Positions 8,184 to 17,074 of a stretch of 52,089 nt of DNA are shown here, piece by piece. The first letter of the stretch is position 1; each line of letters opens with the position of its first letter. This stretch comes from an uncultured Bacteroidales bacterium (lineage in GTDB: Bacteria > Bacteroidota > Bacteroidia > Bacteroidales > UBA932), in contig CALBPX010000132.1 in NCBI GenBank assembly GCA_937899055.1, positions 1 to 52,089 of the forward strand, written 5' to 3'. The translations under genes and the position numbers were made by a program. Below the pieces are notes generated by a model. That model ran no database searches and had not been told where the DNA came from. It was given only the letters and a program-made list of their open reading frames with translations.

Positions 8184-9311
8184 ATGAAAAACATCTTTTT
8201 TACAGTTTTAGCCGCCATTGCGCTGCTAAGCGTCACCTCATGCAGCGGGCAGCCGAAAACCCGGGACATTCTTCCGCAAGACGATTCTCTGAGCGTCTGC
8301 AAAAGCCCTGCGGACACTTTTACGGTTGCCGTTGTAGGAGACATTATGATGGGCAACACCTTTCCGAAAGACCGCCTTCCGGCTCAGGACGGAAAGAATC
8401 TGTTCAGCGATGTAAAAGACATACTCCGGGCCGCCGACATTGCCTGCGGAAATCTGGAAGGCACCATAGCCGTAAGCGGACGGCCCCGCAAGAATCCGGA
8501 AAGCCCCATGGCCTTCATGTTCATGATGCCGCCCCGTTACACCCAGCACCTTGTAGATGCGGGCTTTGACTATGTGGGCCTTGCCAACAACCATATCTAC
8601 GACTTCTTTGACGAGGCCATGACTCAGACGGAAGACAACCTCCGTAAGGCCGGACTTGGATTTTCCGGAGCCAAAGACCCCAACGGCAAGACTCCTCACC
8701 AGGAGTATTACACAAAGGAGTTTGACCGTGGGCTCAAAGCCGGATTCTGCGCCTTCGGGCACGAGGACTATTCTCTCAGGACCAGAGATACTGCTACCGT
8801 AAGAAGAATCATCCGCAGCCTTAAGGAGGAACATGGATGCAACATTGTAATTGTCTGCTTCCACGGCGGTTGCGAAGGCTCCGGAGCTAGGCATCTGCCC
8901 TACGGTTCGGAGATGTTCTACGGCGACGAACGGGGCTTCCTCAGAGATTTTGCCCATTTTGCCGTTGACTGCGGAGCAGACATAATCTACGGGCACGGGC
9001 CGCATGTGGTCAGGGCCGTAGAACTCTACAAAGACCGCTTCATAGCCTACAGCCTGGGCAACTTCTGCACAGCCGGCATGGGAACCAAGGGGCTTACGGG
9101 CAATGCTCCCCTGATAACCGTAAGAACAGACCGCAGCGGACGGTTTCTGGACGCAAAAATCCATTCCTTCCTCCAGCAGCCGATGCAGGGCCCCAGGAAA
9201 GACCCCACCAACTCCGCTGCCAAGGAAATTGCCCGGCTCACAAAGGACGATATGAAAAACTCCGCCTTGAATATCGCTGAGGACGGAAACATAACCAGAA
9301 AACAGGACTGA
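8184..9311 (+). CDS. CapA-family lipoprotein (poly-gamma-glutamate capsule type metallophosphatase fold)
   Basis: A lipoprotein signal (MKNIFFTVLAAIALLSVTSC) precedes a CapA/PGA_cap domain: VVGDIMMG, NLEGTI, GLANNHIYDF, CFHGGCEG, YGHGPHVVRAVE and SLGNF are the family's metal-site and structural motifs in order. Proteins of this family take part in poly-gamma-glutamate synthesis or anchoring, but in Bacteroidota no capB or capC usually accompanies them, and none is seen here, so the precise role is open. It is transcribed divergently from the serine hydrolase and is followed by an independent promoter. Confidence 0.88.
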   Translation: MKNIFFTVLAAIALLSVTSCSGQPKTRDILPQDDSLSVCKSPADTFTVAVVGDIMMGNTFPKDRLPAQDGKNLFSDVKDILRAADIACGNLEGTIAVSGRPRKNPESPMAFMFMMPPRYTQHLVDAGFDYVGLANNHIYDFFDEAMTQTEDNLRKAGLGFSGAKDPNGKTPHQEYYTKEFDRGLKAGFCAFGHEDYSLRTRDTATVRRIIRSLKEEHGCNIVIVCFHGGCEGSGARHLPYGSEMFYGDERGFLRDFAHFAVDCGADIIYGHGPHVVRAVELYKDRFIAYSLGNFCTAGMGTKGLTGNAPLITVRTDRSGRFLDAKIHSFLQQPMQGPRKDPTNSAAKEIARLTKDDMKNSALNIAEDGNITRKQD

Positions 9312-9316
9312 ATGTA

Positions 9317-9345
9317 TTGCAGGCAACCGTAAAATTGTACCTTTG
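9317..9345 (+). promoter_or_regulatory. promoter of the lipoprotein gene at 9382
   Basis: TTG 9317-9319, an 18-base spacer and TACCTTTG 9338-9345 match the Bacteroidota consensus. Confidence 0.65.
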
Positions 9346-9381
9346 AGCCTGCATAAGACAAACCTTATAACCTCAGAACGT

Positions 9382-10158
9382 ATGAAAATCTATCTGAAAC
9401 TTATCTGTATTGCAGCAGCGGCAACGGCTTTCTGCGCATGCAAGAATTCCAATACGGCAGGGCAAGAGTCCAAAACTCAGGAGCAGGCTGTTTCAAATGA
9501 AATGGAAGGCTATGCTGCTCCCCTGGAATTGAAGTATGTGGATGTGGAGGATAAAACCTACGAAGTAGAAGGTCATACATATCCTCTCTACCTTACGGAC
9601 AAGTTCTATCCAATCGGATGGAGCAAAGACGGCAAGTTTGCCTACATAACCGAGCCGGCCGACGAAGCCGTAGGTGCCTATTTCTTTGAGTTCAGCATCA
9701 TAGACCTCAACTCCTCAGAAACGGTATTCTCCTGGAAGCCGGAAGAGAACCCCGAAACCGGTTCGCTGCAGCAGACCTGGGACGAAAACCACACCATGTT
9801 TGAGGAAGTGCTCCGCCAACACGGAATTGTTCAGCAGGAGAAGTTTGCGCTTGAGGCCCTGGAGCTGGAAGGCTCTGATAAAGATCCGGAGATATGGATG
9901 GATACCACTATGGCCTTCAACAGTTTTATCTGTTCTTCCTGCGTCCAAAAGGTTCGTGTGATCAAAGGCTTTGATCAGGACAGCAAGTTGTTATTTGAGA
10001 AAACCTATGGGGAGTATGACTTGGTTCTGGACGAAAATCTTGCCGGCACTCTCAGAAGCCCGTATGAGAACATCCAAGCCACCATGATCCTATATGTGTC
10101 CAGAGGCTACGAAGGGCCGCCTCATGTATATCATTTCGTCCTTGCAGGCACAAGGTAA
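9382..10158 (+). CDS. hypothetical lipoprotein
   Basis: The signal MKIYLKLICIAAAATAFCAC gives a lipobox cysteine, so the mature 240-residue protein is probably membrane anchored. The body is acidic, with alternating short beta-type segments (WSKDGKFAYITEP, FEFSIIDLNSSETVFSW) like a small beta-propeller or beta-sandwich protein. I recognise no family. The start at 9382 is chosen because it begins the signal peptide and follows the promoter at 9317-9345. It ends in a clear terminator and is therefore monocistronic. Confidence 0.75.
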   Translation: MKIYLKLICIAAAATAFCACKNSNTAGQESKTQEQAVSNEMEGYAAPLELKYVDVEDKTYEVEGHTYPLYLTDKFYPIGWSKDGKFAYITEPADEAVGAYFFEFSIIDLNSSETVFSWKPEENPETGSLQQTWDENHTMFEEVLRQHGIVQQEKFALEALELEGSDKDPEIWMDTTMAFNSFICSSCVQKVRVIKGFDQDSKLLFEKTYGEYDLVLDENLAGTLRSPYENIQATMILYVSRGYEGPPHVYHFVLAGTR

Positions 10159-10167
10159 TCTCTGACA

Positions 10168-10199
10168 CGCTCCCGGACACACACGGGGGCGTTTTTGTT
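10168..10199 (+). terminator. rho-independent terminator of the lipoprotein gene
   Basis: CGCTCCCG (10168-10175) pairs with CGGGGGCG (10184-10191) and is followed by TTTTTGTT. Confidence 0.8.
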
Positions 10200-10206
10200 A
10201 TATTTG
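10199..10206 (+). promoter_or_regulatory. -7 box of the GH3 gene
   Basis: TATATTTG, immediately after the preceding terminator and 22 bases before the ATG at 10228. No clear TTG partner is seen because the terminator stem occupies that place. Confidence 0.6.
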
Positions 10207-10227
10207 CATTGCAAAATCGGTACATAT

Positions 10228-11514
10228 ATGTTCAAGTATTCAACTATAGCAATTACGGCCCTGGTCTTTGTATTGACCGCTGCATCAGCGTCAAGACTAC
10301 AGGCTCAGGACAAGGATTCTGTAAGGCACAAGGCTCAGGTTGAGCAGGTTCTCAGCAGCCTTTCCGTAAGAGAAAAGGTGAGCCAGCTCTTCATAATTTC
10401 CATAAGCCGCAGCCCGTCTGAGCGTACAAAAGCCCGGCAAGATTCTCTGGTAAGAGACTATGGCGTTGGCAACATCATAATCATGAGGGGCGATGCCCGC
10501 GAGTTTATTCCAAGGATGAACTATCTGCAGTCCATTGCCCGCTATCCTATACTTGTTGCCATTGATGCCGAATGGGGAGCGGCAATGCGGTTTTCTGAAT
10601 ACCTGCCCTATCCGCGTCAGGCCCAGCTGTCCAGAATAGAAAAAGGCGGGGCAAAACTCCTGTACAAGATGGGCCGCAATGTAGGCCGCGAACTCAGAGA
10701 CTTGAACATCTATGTAAACTACGCTCCCGTTGCTGATGTTTCCGTTCCGGACAACGCCTCCGATTCCCAGCGTTCCTTCAGTTTTGACCCTAAGCAGGTT
10801 TCCGAACTGGCTACGGCCTACATGAAAGGAATGCAGGACGAGGGTATCTACGCTTGCGGAAAGCATTACCCGGGGCACGGCGGAACTACGGAAGATTCAC
10901 ACTATGTGATGCCCGTCATAAAGCAGAGCAGGGCCTATCTCGATTCCGTTGACCTGTACCCATACAACAGCCTCATAGCAAATGGTTTGGAGATGGTAAT
11001 GGTGGGGCATTTCGCCCTTCCGGCCATAGACTCCGCCATTGTTCCCATGTCTATGTCCTCCAACCTTATTAACGGAGTACTCAGGGGCGACCAGCACTTC
11101 AAGGGAGTGGTAATTACAGATGCCATTGCCATGAAGGCCCTTACTACGGACTTCAGAAGCCCGGTGGAGGCTACCATGGCCGTCTATAAGGCCGGTGCCG
11201 ATATGCTGCTTATGACAGACGAGCCTCGCAAATGCATAGATGCAATCACCCGTGCCGTGGAAAACGGAGAACTGTCTATGGATGGTCTCAACTCCAGAGT
11301 CCGTAAGGTTCTGATGCTCAAAGCCAGAGCCGGATATTTTGAAGATGGCTTCAACCCCACCGTCACAGGCCTTGACAAGAAGATAGCTTCTGCCCGAAGG
11401 CGCGACTACCGCCTTATCAAGAAGATGCAGCGCGGAATGCTCAAATCCAAAAAACCGTACATAGCCCCCATAGGAGACGACAAGACCCTGATTCTGGACC
11501 GGGCCGGAAAGTAA
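10228..11514 (+). CDS. exported glycoside hydrolase family 3, NagZ-like beta-N-acetylhexosaminidase
   Basis: The 428-residue protein begins with a signal peptide (MFKYSTIAITALVFVLTAASASRLQA is split by a cleavage site near residue 25). The GH3 signature KHYPGHGGTTEDSH contains the His/Asp dyad loop specific to NagZ-type enzymes, and VITDAIAMKAL carries the nucleophile Asp. VGELREL-like and VDVSV segments fit the TIM barrel. Such enzymes remove GlcNAc from muropeptides or exo-chitooligosaccharides. The C-terminal beta-lactamase domain often fused to this protein in Bacteroidota is missing; the enzyme ends soon after the barrel. The start is chosen from the signal peptide and the -7 box at 10199-10206. 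Confidence 0.88.
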   Translation: MFKYSTIAITALVFVLTAASASRLQAQDKDSVRHKAQVEQVLSSLSVREKVSQLFIISISRSPSERTKARQDSLVRDYGVGNIIIMRGDAREFIPRMNYLQSIARYPILVAIDAEWGAAMRFSEYLPYPRQAQLSRIEKGGAKLLYKMGRNVGRELRDLNIYVNYAPVADVSVPDNASDSQRSFSFDPKQVSELATAYMKGMQDEGIYACGKHYPGHGGTTEDSHYVMPVIKQSRAYLDSVDLYPYNSLIANGLEMVMVGHFALPAIDSAIVPMSMSSNLINGVLRGDQHFKGVVITDAIAMKALTTDFRSPVEATMAVYKAGADMLLMTDEPRKCIDAITRAVENGELSMDGLNSRVRKVLMLKARAGYFEDGFNPTVTGLDKKIASARRRDYRLIKKMQRGMLKSKKPYIAPIGDDKTLILDRAGK

Positions 11515-11515
11515 G

Positions 11516-11531
11516 TACCCATAAATGGGTA
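11516..11531. promoter_or_regulatory. perfect palindrome upstream of feoAB (candidate operator)
   Basis: TACCCAT-AA-ATGGGTA is a perfect 7-bp inverted repeat that begins at the stop of the upstream gene and ends 23 bases before the -7 box of feoAB, covering the place of the -33 element. No T-run follows, which argues against a terminator. It could bind a metal-responsive repressor, but the sequence is not a Fur or DtxR box that I recognise. Confidence 0.4.
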
Positions 11532-11554
11532 TGGTCAGATTGGCTTAAAAATTT

Positions 11555-11562
11555 TACTTTTG
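11555..11562 (+). promoter_or_regulatory. -7 box of feoAB
   Basis: TACTTTTG matches TAnnTTTG and lies 8 bases before the ATG, implying an almost leaderless transcript. Confidence 0.5.
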
Positions 11563-11569
11563 CGGCCCA

Positions 11570-14071
11570 ATGGCAAGACTTTCTGACCTTAACACCGGCG
11601 ACCAGGGCGTAATCGTAAAGGTTATGGGCCACGGAGGGTTCCGTAAAAGAATCCTCGAGATGGGTTTTGTGCAGGGCAAGACCATCCAGGTGCTGCACAA
11701 GGCTCCCCTACAGGATCCGGTGGAGTACCTGATCATGGGCTACCATGTATCGCTGAGAACAAGCGAAGCCTCTCAGATAGAGGTCATTACCATTGAAGAG
11801 GCGGAGCATCTGGGAAAGGAGCACAACCCGTCTGAGGGTAATTTTTCTCCGCGATGCATTGGCTGCACGGACGAAAGCTGCCGCTTCCGCGATTCCATAG
11901 AAAAGATAGACGACCGCGAACAGGACGCCCTGTATCGCGGAGCAAGAGAAAAGAGCAAGGACATAACCGTAGCCCTTGTGGGCAATCCCAACTGCGGCAA
12001 AACCAGCCTGTTCAACAAGGCCAGCGGAAGCCATCAGAGGGTGGGAAACTACTCTGGCGTAACGGTTGATGCCATAAAGGGAAAGATGTACTACAAAGGC
12101 TACCGTATAACCTTGATAGACCTTCCCGGCACCTATTCGATATCGGCCTACAGCCCTGAGGAAAAGTTTGTAAGGCAGACTCTGGTAAAAGACAATCCGG
12201 ATGTCATACTCAACGTTGTAGATGCCTCCAACCTGGAACGCAACCTATTTCTTACCACTCAGCTCATAGACATGAACCTGAGGATGGTGGTTGGCCTGAA
12301 CATCTACGACGAACTGGAACAGAGGGGCGATACCCTGGACTACAAGGAGTTGGAAAGGCTGCTCGGCGTTCCTATGGTGCCTACGGTATCCACAACAGGA
12401 CGTGGCATAACCGCCTTGTTCGACACCATAATCAAGGTTTATGAGCAGGCGGACTTTGTAGTATCTACAGATGCTTCCGGAAAATATCCTACGGAGCCTT
12501 CTGCCAGCAGAAAAGGCTCTAAGGCTCACTCCTCCTACCTCGGCGACGGAGCGGAAAACGTAACTGAAATCCTCAAGCACATCCATATCAACCACGGCCC
12601 TGTCATAGAAGGCGCCATAGATGCCGTAAGAAACCAAATCTACCTAAACCCCAACGCAATGGACGAGTTCACGCCCCGTTACATTGCCATTCAGGCCCTG
12701 CAGTACGACAAAGACATGGAGGCCGTCATAGACGGTTTTGCCAACAGCGCAGATATCCGCAGAGTCAGAGACATCCAGGTCAAGGCCCTTGAAAAGGAAC
12801 TGGGCGACTCCGCCGAGAATGCCATCATGGATGCCAAATACGGCTTCATAGACGGTGCCCTCAGAGAAACCTATCGCCGAGGAGTAAGAAAACCCGGAAA
12901 AACCAAAACCGAAAAGATAGACAACATTGCCACCAACCGATGGCTGGGCTTTCCTATCTTCCTGATTGCCATGTACCTGGTCTTTGAAATCACCTTCCGT
13001 ATAGGGCAGTACCCCATGGACTGGATAGAGGCCGGAGTGGACTGGCTGGGGGCTCAGACCGGTTCTTTGCTCAGCGATGGCTGGTTCAAGGATCTTCTTG
13101 TGGATGGCATAATTACAGGTGTTGGCGGGGTGCTTGTCTTCTTGCCTAACATCCTCATCCTGTTCTTCTTCATTTCCATAATGGAAGCCAGCGGCTACAT
13201 GGCCAGGGCCGCCTTCATCATGGACAAGCTGATGCATCTGATAGGCCTGCACGGAAGGAGCTTCATTCCGCTGATGATGGGCTTTGGCTGCAACGTTCCG
13301 GCTGTTATGGCCACCCGTACCATAGAGAACCGCAACGCCAGGATGATAACCATACTGATTAACCCTCTGATGAGCTGCAATGCCCGTCTTCCTATATATC
13401 TTCTTCTGGCCGGCGTGTTCTTTCCCAAGAATGCGGGTCTTGTAATCTTCTGCCTCTATGTGGGGGGTGTGCTCCTGGCCGCCCTTATGGCCAAGATCTT
13501 CAGCAAGACTCTCTTTACCAAAGATGAAACTCCGTTTGTGATGGAGCTTCCGCCCTACAGGATTCCTACCTGGAAGTCGCTGCTCAGAAACACCTGGGAC
13601 AAAGGCAAGCAATACCTCAAGAAGATTGCAACCATCATCCTCATCGGAACCCTCATAGTCTGGGCTCTCAGCTACTTCCCCACCTGCAACCCCGACCCTG
13701 CCTTTAGGCTCCAGAACAGCTGGCTGGCCGCCATCGGCAACTTCATTGCTCCTGCTCTTGCGCCCATAGGCTTCCACTGGCAGGAAAGCGTGGCTCTGCT
13801 CAGCGGAATGGCTGCCAAGGAAATTGTTGTCAGCACCATGAGCATGCTCTACACCGTAAACGGAGAACTCATCGTAGGCAGCATCCTCACTCCGGCCGTT
13901 GCCCTTGCTTTCATGGCCTTTACCCTTATCTACTTCCCCTGCGTTGCCACAATCGGAGCCATCAAGAGCGAAACCGGCAACTGGAAATGGGCCTTGTTCA
14001 CGGTCTGCTACACCATCCTCCTTGCCTGGATTGTTGCATTCATAGTTTCAAGGGCCTTTGCCTTCCTTTAG
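11570..14071 (+). CDS. feoB: FeoA-FeoB fusion, ferrous iron transporter
   Basis: An 833-residue inner-membrane Fe(II) transporter. Residues 1-75 are a FeoA SH3-like domain (LSDLNTGDQGVIVKV, RKRILEMGFVQGKTI). A short cysteine-containing linker (CIGCTDESC) follows. The FeoB G domain has G1 GNPNCGKTS, G3 DLPGTYS and G4 NIYD. From about residue 465 there are two Gate-type transmembrane domains with the conserved GFGCNVPAVMATRTIEN and PLMSCNARLPIY segments, and GMAAKEIVVSTM near the end. The FeoA-FeoB fusion is common in Bacteroidota. There is no separate feoC. The palindrome at 11516-11531 may mediate iron regulation. Confidence 0.97.
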   Translation: MARLSDLNTGDQGVIVKVMGHGGFRKRILEMGFVQGKTIQVLHKAPLQDPVEYLIMGYHVSLRTSEASQIEVITIEEAEHLGKEHNPSEGNFSPRCIGCTDESCRFRDSIEKIDDREQDALYRGAREKSKDITVALVGNPNCGKTSLFNKASGSHQRVGNYSGVTVDAIKGKMYYKGYRITLIDLPGTYSISAYSPEEKFVRQTLVKDNPDVILNVVDASNLERNLFLTTQLIDMNLRMVVGLNIYDELEQRGDTLDYKELERLLGVPMVPTVSTTGRGITALFDTIIKVYEQADFVVSTDASGKYPTEPSASRKGSKAHSSYLGDGAENVTEILKHIHINHGPVIEGAIDAVRNQIYLNPNAMDEFTPRYIAIQALQYDKDMEAVIDGFANSADIRRVRDIQVKALEKELGDSAENAIMDAKYGFIDGALRETYRRGVRKPGKTKTEKIDNIATNRWLGFPIFLIAMYLVFEITFRIGQYPMDWIEAGVDWLGAQTGSLLSDGWFKDLLVDGIITGVGGVLVFLPNILILFFFISIMEASGYMARAAFIMDKLMHLIGLHGRSFIPLMMGFGCNVPAVMATRTIENRNARMITILINPLMSCNARLPIYLLLAGVFFPKNAGLVIFCLYVGGVLLAALMAKIFSKTLFTKDETPFVMELPPYRIPTWKSLLRNTWDKGKQYLKKIATIILIGTLIVWALSYFPTCNPDPAFRLQNSWLAAIGNFIAPALAPIGFHWQESVALLSGMAAKEIVVSTMSMLYTVNGELIVGSILTPAVALAFMAFTLIYFPCVATIGAIKSETGNWKWALFTVCYTILLAWIVAFIVSRAFAFL

Positions 14072-14119
14072 GCTTCTGCTCCCCCAAACCCCTGTTTTTA
14101 TTCCAAAGTACAGTAATTT

Positions 14120-14143
14120 CTATCCTAAGGGATAGTGTTTTTC
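14120..14143 (+). terminator. probable terminator of feoAB
   Basis: CTATCC-taag-GGATAG is followed by TGTTTTT. The stem is only 6 bp, so efficiency is uncertain. Confidence 0.5.
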
Positions 14144-14157
14144 CATTTTATTTGCTA

Positions 14158-14165
14158 TATTTTTG
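14158..14165 (+). promoter_or_regulatory. -7 box of the small-peptide/surface-lipoprotein operon
   Basis: TATTTTTG, 54 bases before the ATG at 14220. The TTG element is not clear. Confidence 0.45.
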
Positions 14166-14219
14166 TAGCTGGAGTTTTTGCCGACAATTTAACAGTAATC
14201 TTAAATAACACTTTCAGCT

Positions 14220-14369
14220 ATGAAGAAAAACACAATCAAAGAGATTTACTCTGCTCCGGAAACCATAATCATCCGGATGCACACCGAAGGCTTTATCTGC
14301 CTCAGCGGAGGAGATGGCAATGAGGAAATGGGCTCAGGAAATGATTTAGGTGATAGCGATTTCGAATAG
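14220..14369 (+). CDS. small peptide, 49 residues, upstream of the surface lipoprotein
   Basis: MKKNTIKEIYSAPETIIIRM begins a 49-residue product that ends in a Gly/Asp/Asn-rich acidic tail (SGGDGNEEMGSGNDLGDSDFE). It has no signal peptide. The form, a K-rich start, a Y-x-A-P motif, then hydrophobic residues, LSGG and an acidic Gly-rich tail, matches a class of tiny Bacteroidales proteins commonly encoded before fimbrillin-like or repeat-rich lipoproteins; function unknown. The stop at 14367-14369 is 12 bases before the next ATG, with GGAGGA in between as ribosome-binding site, so the two are almost certainly co-transcribed. Confidence 0.7.
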   Translation: MKKNTIKEIYSAPETIIIRMHTEGFICLSGGDGNEEMGSGNDLGDSDFE

Positions 14370-14381
14370 GAGGACAATACC

Positions 14382-16724
14382 ATGAAGAAGTTTTATTTCT
14401 CACTGATCTGTGCGCTTATGGTTTTTTCCTGCGCAAAGATGGATGAACCGGTCAATCTTCCCGAAGATCCTGAAGAAGTTCCTGCAGTTGCTGCAACCAG
14501 TTTCTCCGCCTGTCTTGAAGGCCCTGCATCAGACACAAAGACAAGTCTGTCTGCCAACGGAGATGGAACATACAAACTGCTTTGGGTTGATGATGACAGG
14601 ATAAAGGTTACCGACGGAACCAATACCGCAGTTTACAAAACCACATCCACAGAGGTCAAGGCAGACTTTACGTATGTCAGTGGAACTGAGCCAACCGGCC
14701 CTACATTCTATGCCTATTATTATGGAATCAAATCTTTTTCCAATAATTACTTTCCGGTAAATCTAAGCACTGACAACAAGTTTACCATTAACAGTTCCTA
14801 CTCTACGTATGTAGCCTGGGTGCATGACAAATTCTTTAATCCGATGTATGCGGAATCTTCATCTACAAGCCTGAATTTCAAGAATATTTTTGGTGTTCTT
14901 AAACTGTCTTTGAAAGGAACTGCTTCAGATAATATAGGAGCTGTTGCCATTTCTGCAGACCAGCCTATAGCCGGTGATGTTACAATAGTTGCAGAAGGCT
15001 CTGCTTTCAAGGCTGTTGTAAACGGCGACAAACAACAGACGGTACGCTTCACTAATTATAGAAAACTGTCAGACGGCCTTGTTCTCTACATACCACTGGC
15101 CCCGAACAACTATACAAACTTCACTATTAAAGTTTATAATGAGGACAAGAGCCAGGTTTGTGTCAAGAAAGCAAAGGCTGCGTTCAATATAGAGAGAAGC
15201 AAGCTGAGCTCCATTACCCTTACCACCATTGCCTTCTCCCCTATTTTCGACGGTGACGGTACAGAAACGGATCCTTTCCAAATCAAGACAGAGGGAGATA
15301 TTCAGACACTTTCTTCCACAATCCGAAGCACCGGAGCCGACTACAGCGGCAAGTACTTCAAGGTGATGAACGACATCACACTTACAGAACCTCACAGGCC
15401 GTTTGCCCTTACCTGCGCCCAATTTGACGGCAATGGCAAGACCATAACTATTGGAAACGGGTTTGACCTTACCGGCCTTGCCGGCGCTGGTCTTTTCAGT
15501 TCTCTTAAGGGCAGCAACGCAAGTATAATCACCGTCAAAGACCTGACTGTAAGCGGAACCGTAACTGTTGCAGACATAACTAACTACGGAACCATAACAG
15601 GCTATATGTCAAATCCTTGCAAAATATACAACTGCACGAGCAATGTCAATGTAACTGTAGATAACACTTCTGGCAATACTTCTGGTAATATTGGAGGCAT
15701 TGCGGGGTATGATGCCAACGAGAACTATTGCAAGATAGAGAACTGCCAGAACGCCGGCAACATTACTGTTGAAGGTGGCGGCTTCAATGTTGGCGGCATC
15801 GCAGGATATGTAAATGGGTCTATCATCAATAGCGGAAACTCAGGAAACATCAGTGTAACCGGAATAGGACTTCATAGAGTAGGTGGCATAACAGGCCGGA
15901 CAATAGCAGGTGGTAATGACGCCGTTGTAATTGACGGATGCTACAATACGGGAACTATCACAACATACAGCGGTTCAACAACAACTTCCGCCAGCACCTA
16001 TGCTTTTCCACTCAACATAAGCATCAGTTCATTCGCCGGCGGTATAGTAGGATTCAGCAGCTGGCCCATCATCAACTGCTACAACACAGGATCTGTGACA
16101 GCAACAAGATGTGCCATAACAAGTGGAGGAACAACTGCTGTTGCATTGGCCGGAGGCATTACCGGATATGGATCAACTTACTATATTAAGAACTGCTTCA
16201 ACCTCGGCGACATTACAGCTCAAGGAGGCAATGTCAATAATGATCATTATTATCAGCCATTTGCCGGAGGTATTTCAGCAGTGGCCAGTAATGTAATAAA
16301 TTGCTACAACGGTGGAACAATCACAACCAAGTCTTACGCAAGCGATGGTATTTCTCTGGGAGTTACCGAGCATCTATATGGTGGAATCATTGGTCTGAAG
16401 TACACCAACAACTCCGTTACATACGGAGCAGCCACCAACTGCTACAGCCTTTCCGGCAAAGGAAGCATCATAGGCTGCGTTCAAACCATTAGCTCAACAG
16501 CAACCATCAACAAAGGCACATTCTCGTCTGATTCTGGCGGAAACTGCTCTCTGTTCGACAGTTCTCTCCAGTCGGCCTCTGCTGTTAGTATAAGTGGAAC
16601 TGAATATGCTTCGGGTTCTTCCCTGCTTGACCTGCTGAATGCCGGACAGGCATACTTGGGATCTGGCTATCTCACCTGGAAGGCCGGCAGTGGCAGCCCT
16701 GCTTATCCGGAGTTCAACAACTGA
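14382..16724 (+). CDS. surface lipoprotein, fimbrillin-like N-terminus with GLUG-type beta-helix repeats
   Basis: The lipobox in MKKFYFSLICALMVFSCAK anchors a 760-residue mature protein. Residues about 35-280 look like a fimbrillin/Mfa-like beta-sandwich module (TKTSLSANGDGTYKLLWVDDDRI is typical). From about 290 to 720 come repeated turns of the form GGIAGY...I.NC.N.G.ITV, the GLUG-type motif of right-handed beta-helices, at least seven turns. The lower GC and the Thr/Ser/Asn-rich composition fit a surface protein. Likely an adhesin or a component of a surface fibre; ligand unknown. It shares a transcript with the 49-residue peptide and ends in a strong terminator. Confidence 0.82.
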   Translation: MKKFYFSLICALMVFSCAKMDEPVNLPEDPEEVPAVAATSFSACLEGPASDTKTSLSANGDGTYKLLWVDDDRIKVTDGTNTAVYKTTSTEVKADFTYVSGTEPTGPTFYAYYYGIKSFSNNYFPVNLSTDNKFTINSSYSTYVAWVHDKFFNPMYAESSSTSLNFKNIFGVLKLSLKGTASDNIGAVAISADQPIAGDVTIVAEGSAFKAVVNGDKQQTVRFTNYRKLSDGLVLYIPLAPNNYTNFTIKVYNEDKSQVCVKKAKAAFNIERSKLSSITLTTIAFSPIFDGDGTETDPFQIKTEGDIQTLSSTIRSTGADYSGKYFKVMNDITLTEPHRPFALTCAQFDGNGKTITIGNGFDLTGLAGAGLFSSLKGSNASIITVKDLTVSGTVTVADITNYGTITGYMSNPCKIYNCTSNVNVTVDNTSGNTSGNIGGIAGYDANENYCKIENCQNAGNITVEGGGFNVGGIAGYVNGSIINSGNSGNISVTGIGLHRVGGITGRTIAGGNDAVVIDGCYNTGTITTYSGSTTTSASTYAFPLNISISSFAGGIVGFSSWPIINCYNTGSVTATRCAITSGGTTAVALAGGITGYGSTYYIKNCFNLGDITAQGGNVNNDHYYQPFAGGISAVASNVINCYNGGTITTKSYASDGISLGVTEHLYGGIIGLKYTNNSVTYGAATNCYSLSGKGSIIGCVQTISSTATINKGTFSSDSGGNCSLFDSSLQSASAVSISGTEYASGSSLLDLLNAGQAYLGSGYLTWKAGSGSPAYPEFNN

Positions 16725-16751
16725 TGACGCAAGATGCCAAGAGCATAATGT

Positions 16752-16790
16752 AAGCAGGCCTGCCTCTGTCTTGAGACAGGCCTACTTTTA
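16752..16790 (+). terminator. terminator of the surface lipoprotein operon
   Basis: AAGCAGGCCTG pairs with CAGGCCTACTT (one mismatch in 11) around a 14-base loop, ending in a T-run. Confidence 0.75.
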
Positions 16791-16842
16791 TGTATCTTTC
16801 ATGCAAAGTGCAGGTCTTAACTGTTATGCCGGTGCAGAGATA

Positions 16843-16872
16843 TTGCAAATTTGAAACAATTTCATATCTTTG
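16843..16872 (+). promoter_or_regulatory. promoter of tRNA-Glu
   Basis: TTG 16843-16845, a 19-base spacer and TATCTTTG 16865-16872 form a perfect Bacteroidota promoter. Confidence 0.85.
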
Positions 16873-16911
16873 CAGTCCAAATCCCCAAAAGGGAGCGGAA
16901 ATAAGATCTTT

Positions 16912-16986
16912 GGGAGATTCGTCTAACGGTTAGGACAAGGGATTCTCATTCCCTAAATAGGAGTTCGATTCTCCTATCTCCTACCA
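16912..16986 (+). tRNA. tRNA-Glu (anticodon CTC), CCA encoded
   Basis: The acceptor GGGAGAT pairs with ATCTCCT (one G-U), the anticodon arm AGGGA-TTCTCAT-TCCCT gives anticodon CTC, and the T-arm is AGGAG-TTCGATT-CTCCT. The sequence ends in encoded CCA. It has its own promoter and terminator. Confidence 0.96.
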
Positions 16987-16987
16987 A

Positions 16988-17018
16988 GAAGCAGGTTTCA
17001 GGCCTGCTTCGTTTTTTT
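16988..17018 (+). terminator. terminator of tRNA-Glu
   Basis: GAAGCAGG pairs with CCTGCTTC and is followed by GTTTTTTT. Confidence 0.9.
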
Positions 17019-17074
17019 GAGTTTCTTAAACAGATTGTTTTTCATATTTTTGTACGATTTATTTCAGCAATTGT

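Noticed and set aside
8238..9326. 362-codon open frame antisense to the CapA-like gene
   Set aside because: No recognisable domain, and its length follows from codon bias of the sense gene, which has a lipobox and family motifs.
12644..13777. 377-codon open frame antisense to feoB
   Set aside because: It covers the transmembrane region of FeoB and has no protein-like features of its own.
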